Positions 42,044-42,492 of a stretch of DNA of 42,492 bases are shown here, piece by piece. Location of the stretch: positions 1-42,492 of the forward strand of contig JAFYWY010000068.1 of the NCBI GenBank assembly GCA_017546455.1, written 5' to 3'. The position numbers were made by a program, and so were the translations under genes. The first letter of the stretch is position 1. Every line of letters starts with the position of its first letter. This DNA is from Opitutales bacterium. Lineage in GTDB: Bacteria; Verrucomicrobiota; Verrucomicrobiia; Opitutales; UBA953. The notes beneath the pieces were generated by a model. That model saw nothing but the letters and a program-made list of their open reading frames with translations. It did no database searches and was not told the origin of the DNA.

Positions 42044-42492
42044 TCCGAATCTCCTCCTTCGTAAAATTCGAAATTAATACTTCCGCCAACTTGCCTCGCT
42101 TGGAGGCGTCGGCATTAACCATGCGGGAAGCGAGAACGCGACGAATTGAGAATCCCGCGTAAAGGTCTTCAAAAAACGACATCCCTGCCTCATTGAACGC
42201 ATCGGAATTGCTCAAAATCCACCGGGCTCCGCGTGCGTGGAGTGCCCCGCAAAAATCGCGCAAGCGCACTTGCTCGGTGTCATCGAAACCGCCCTGTGCG
42301 TAAGCATTAAAGCTCGATGTTACGCTTATCGGCTTGTAAGGAGGATCCAAGTAAAGCAGTGAGTTCTCGTCAGCATATTTTAACGTTTCAGAAAAATCTC
42401 CACAGAGTATTTCCGTTCGCTGTAACAGCAAACTGTCTGCCCGTATCGTTGCCGCGTCGCAAATTTTAGGATGCCTGTATTTGCCGAACGGG
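42036..42492 (-). CDS. DNA adenine methyltransferase, alpha class (Dam/DpnM-like), partial
   Basis: The 3' part of a methylase gene; its 5' end lies beyond the window edge. Open frame continues to the last base, giving about 151 visible residues. The first visible residues PFGKYRHPKICDA resemble the conserved PFGxYKNPxIC of Dam/DpnM proteins. Motif IV is LLYLDPPYKPIS. The end, SRMVNADASKRGKLAEVLISN, matches the R-x-x-R-x-x-E segment of this class. Members methylate adenine in GATC. Its stop overlaps the endonuclease start by eight bases. A TTG at 42431 is an internal codon, not the start. Confidence 0.88.
   Translation of the reverse strand, partial: PFGKYRHPKICDAATIRADSLLLQRTEILCGDFSETLKYADENSLLYLDPPYKPISVTSSFNAYAQGGFDDTEQVRLRDFCGALHARGARWILSNSDAFNEAGMSFFEDLYAGFSIRRVLASRMVNADASKRGKLAEVLISNFTKEEIRND

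Overview
The window is a stretch of bacterial chromosome with protein genes packed on both strands, a moderate-to-high GC content and short intergenic gaps. A PEP-CTERM protein, a secreted protease with BACON-like repeats, GH13/CBM48-type glycogen metabolism and the general style of the conserved hypothetical proteins suggest a Verrucomicrobiota-like (possibly Opitutales, gut-associated) Gram-negative bacterium. That placement is an inference from protein style, since no rRNA gene is present. Most start codons lack a recognisable Shine-Dalgarno motif.

Layout. 1-7.0 kb: a HAD phosphatase (cut by the window edge) and a GH13 debranching-type enzyme, a sugar-phosphate/aldose epimerase, a coiled-coil membrane protein, an M50 protease and a TPR protein. 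7.1-11.4 kb: glutamate dehydrogenase, an M3 peptidase lipoprotein and a PerR-like Fur regulator. 11.66-16.3 kb: tRNA-Arg(CCG), two tandem U32-like TIM-barrel paralogues, a secreted thioredoxin-like protein and a large unrecognised basic protein. 16.4-23.5 kb (minus strand): YihY, a TrkA-like RCK protein, DedA, thioredoxin reductase, a small membrane protein, a metallophosphoesterase, an unknown anchored protein and an M48 protease; the genes from M48 down to DedA look like one envelope/redox operon. 23.6-25.4 kb: malic enzyme and the NMN deamidase PncC. 25.5-31.4 kb: a secreted-protease locus (subtilase, BACON metzincin, lipoprotein) and a gamma-carbonic-anhydrase-like protein. 31.5-36.3 kb: PF04020-type membrane protein, PH-domain protein, LemA, CoaD, PgsA, PgpA, a hypothetical protein and an Rrf2 regulator. 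36.4-39.4 kb: a 969-residue fusion of a degenerate alpha/beta-hydrolase, a DedA membrane domain and an ATP-grasp-like domain. 39.4-42.5 kb: a PEP-CTERM metalloprotease and a GATC-type restriction-modification cassette in MboI order, cut by the window edge.

How genes work together. PgsA and PgpA carry out successive steps of phosphatidylglycerol synthesis and are separated by five bases. Malic enzyme and PncC are adjacent and both concern pyridine nucleotides. TrxB and DedA are separated by three bases. Each convergent gene pair checked is separated by a strong bidirectional hairpin terminator, several with nearly the same stem.

The best candidate for something undescribed is the triple-domain fusion at 36444-39353, where the hydrolase nucleophile and the ATP-grasp metal ligands both look replaced. 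No CRISPR array, insertion sequence, prophage or rRNA gene was seen. No stretch longer than about 300 bases lacks a gene; the longest gap (11433-11662, about 230 bases, AT-rich) lies between the Fur gene and the tRNA.
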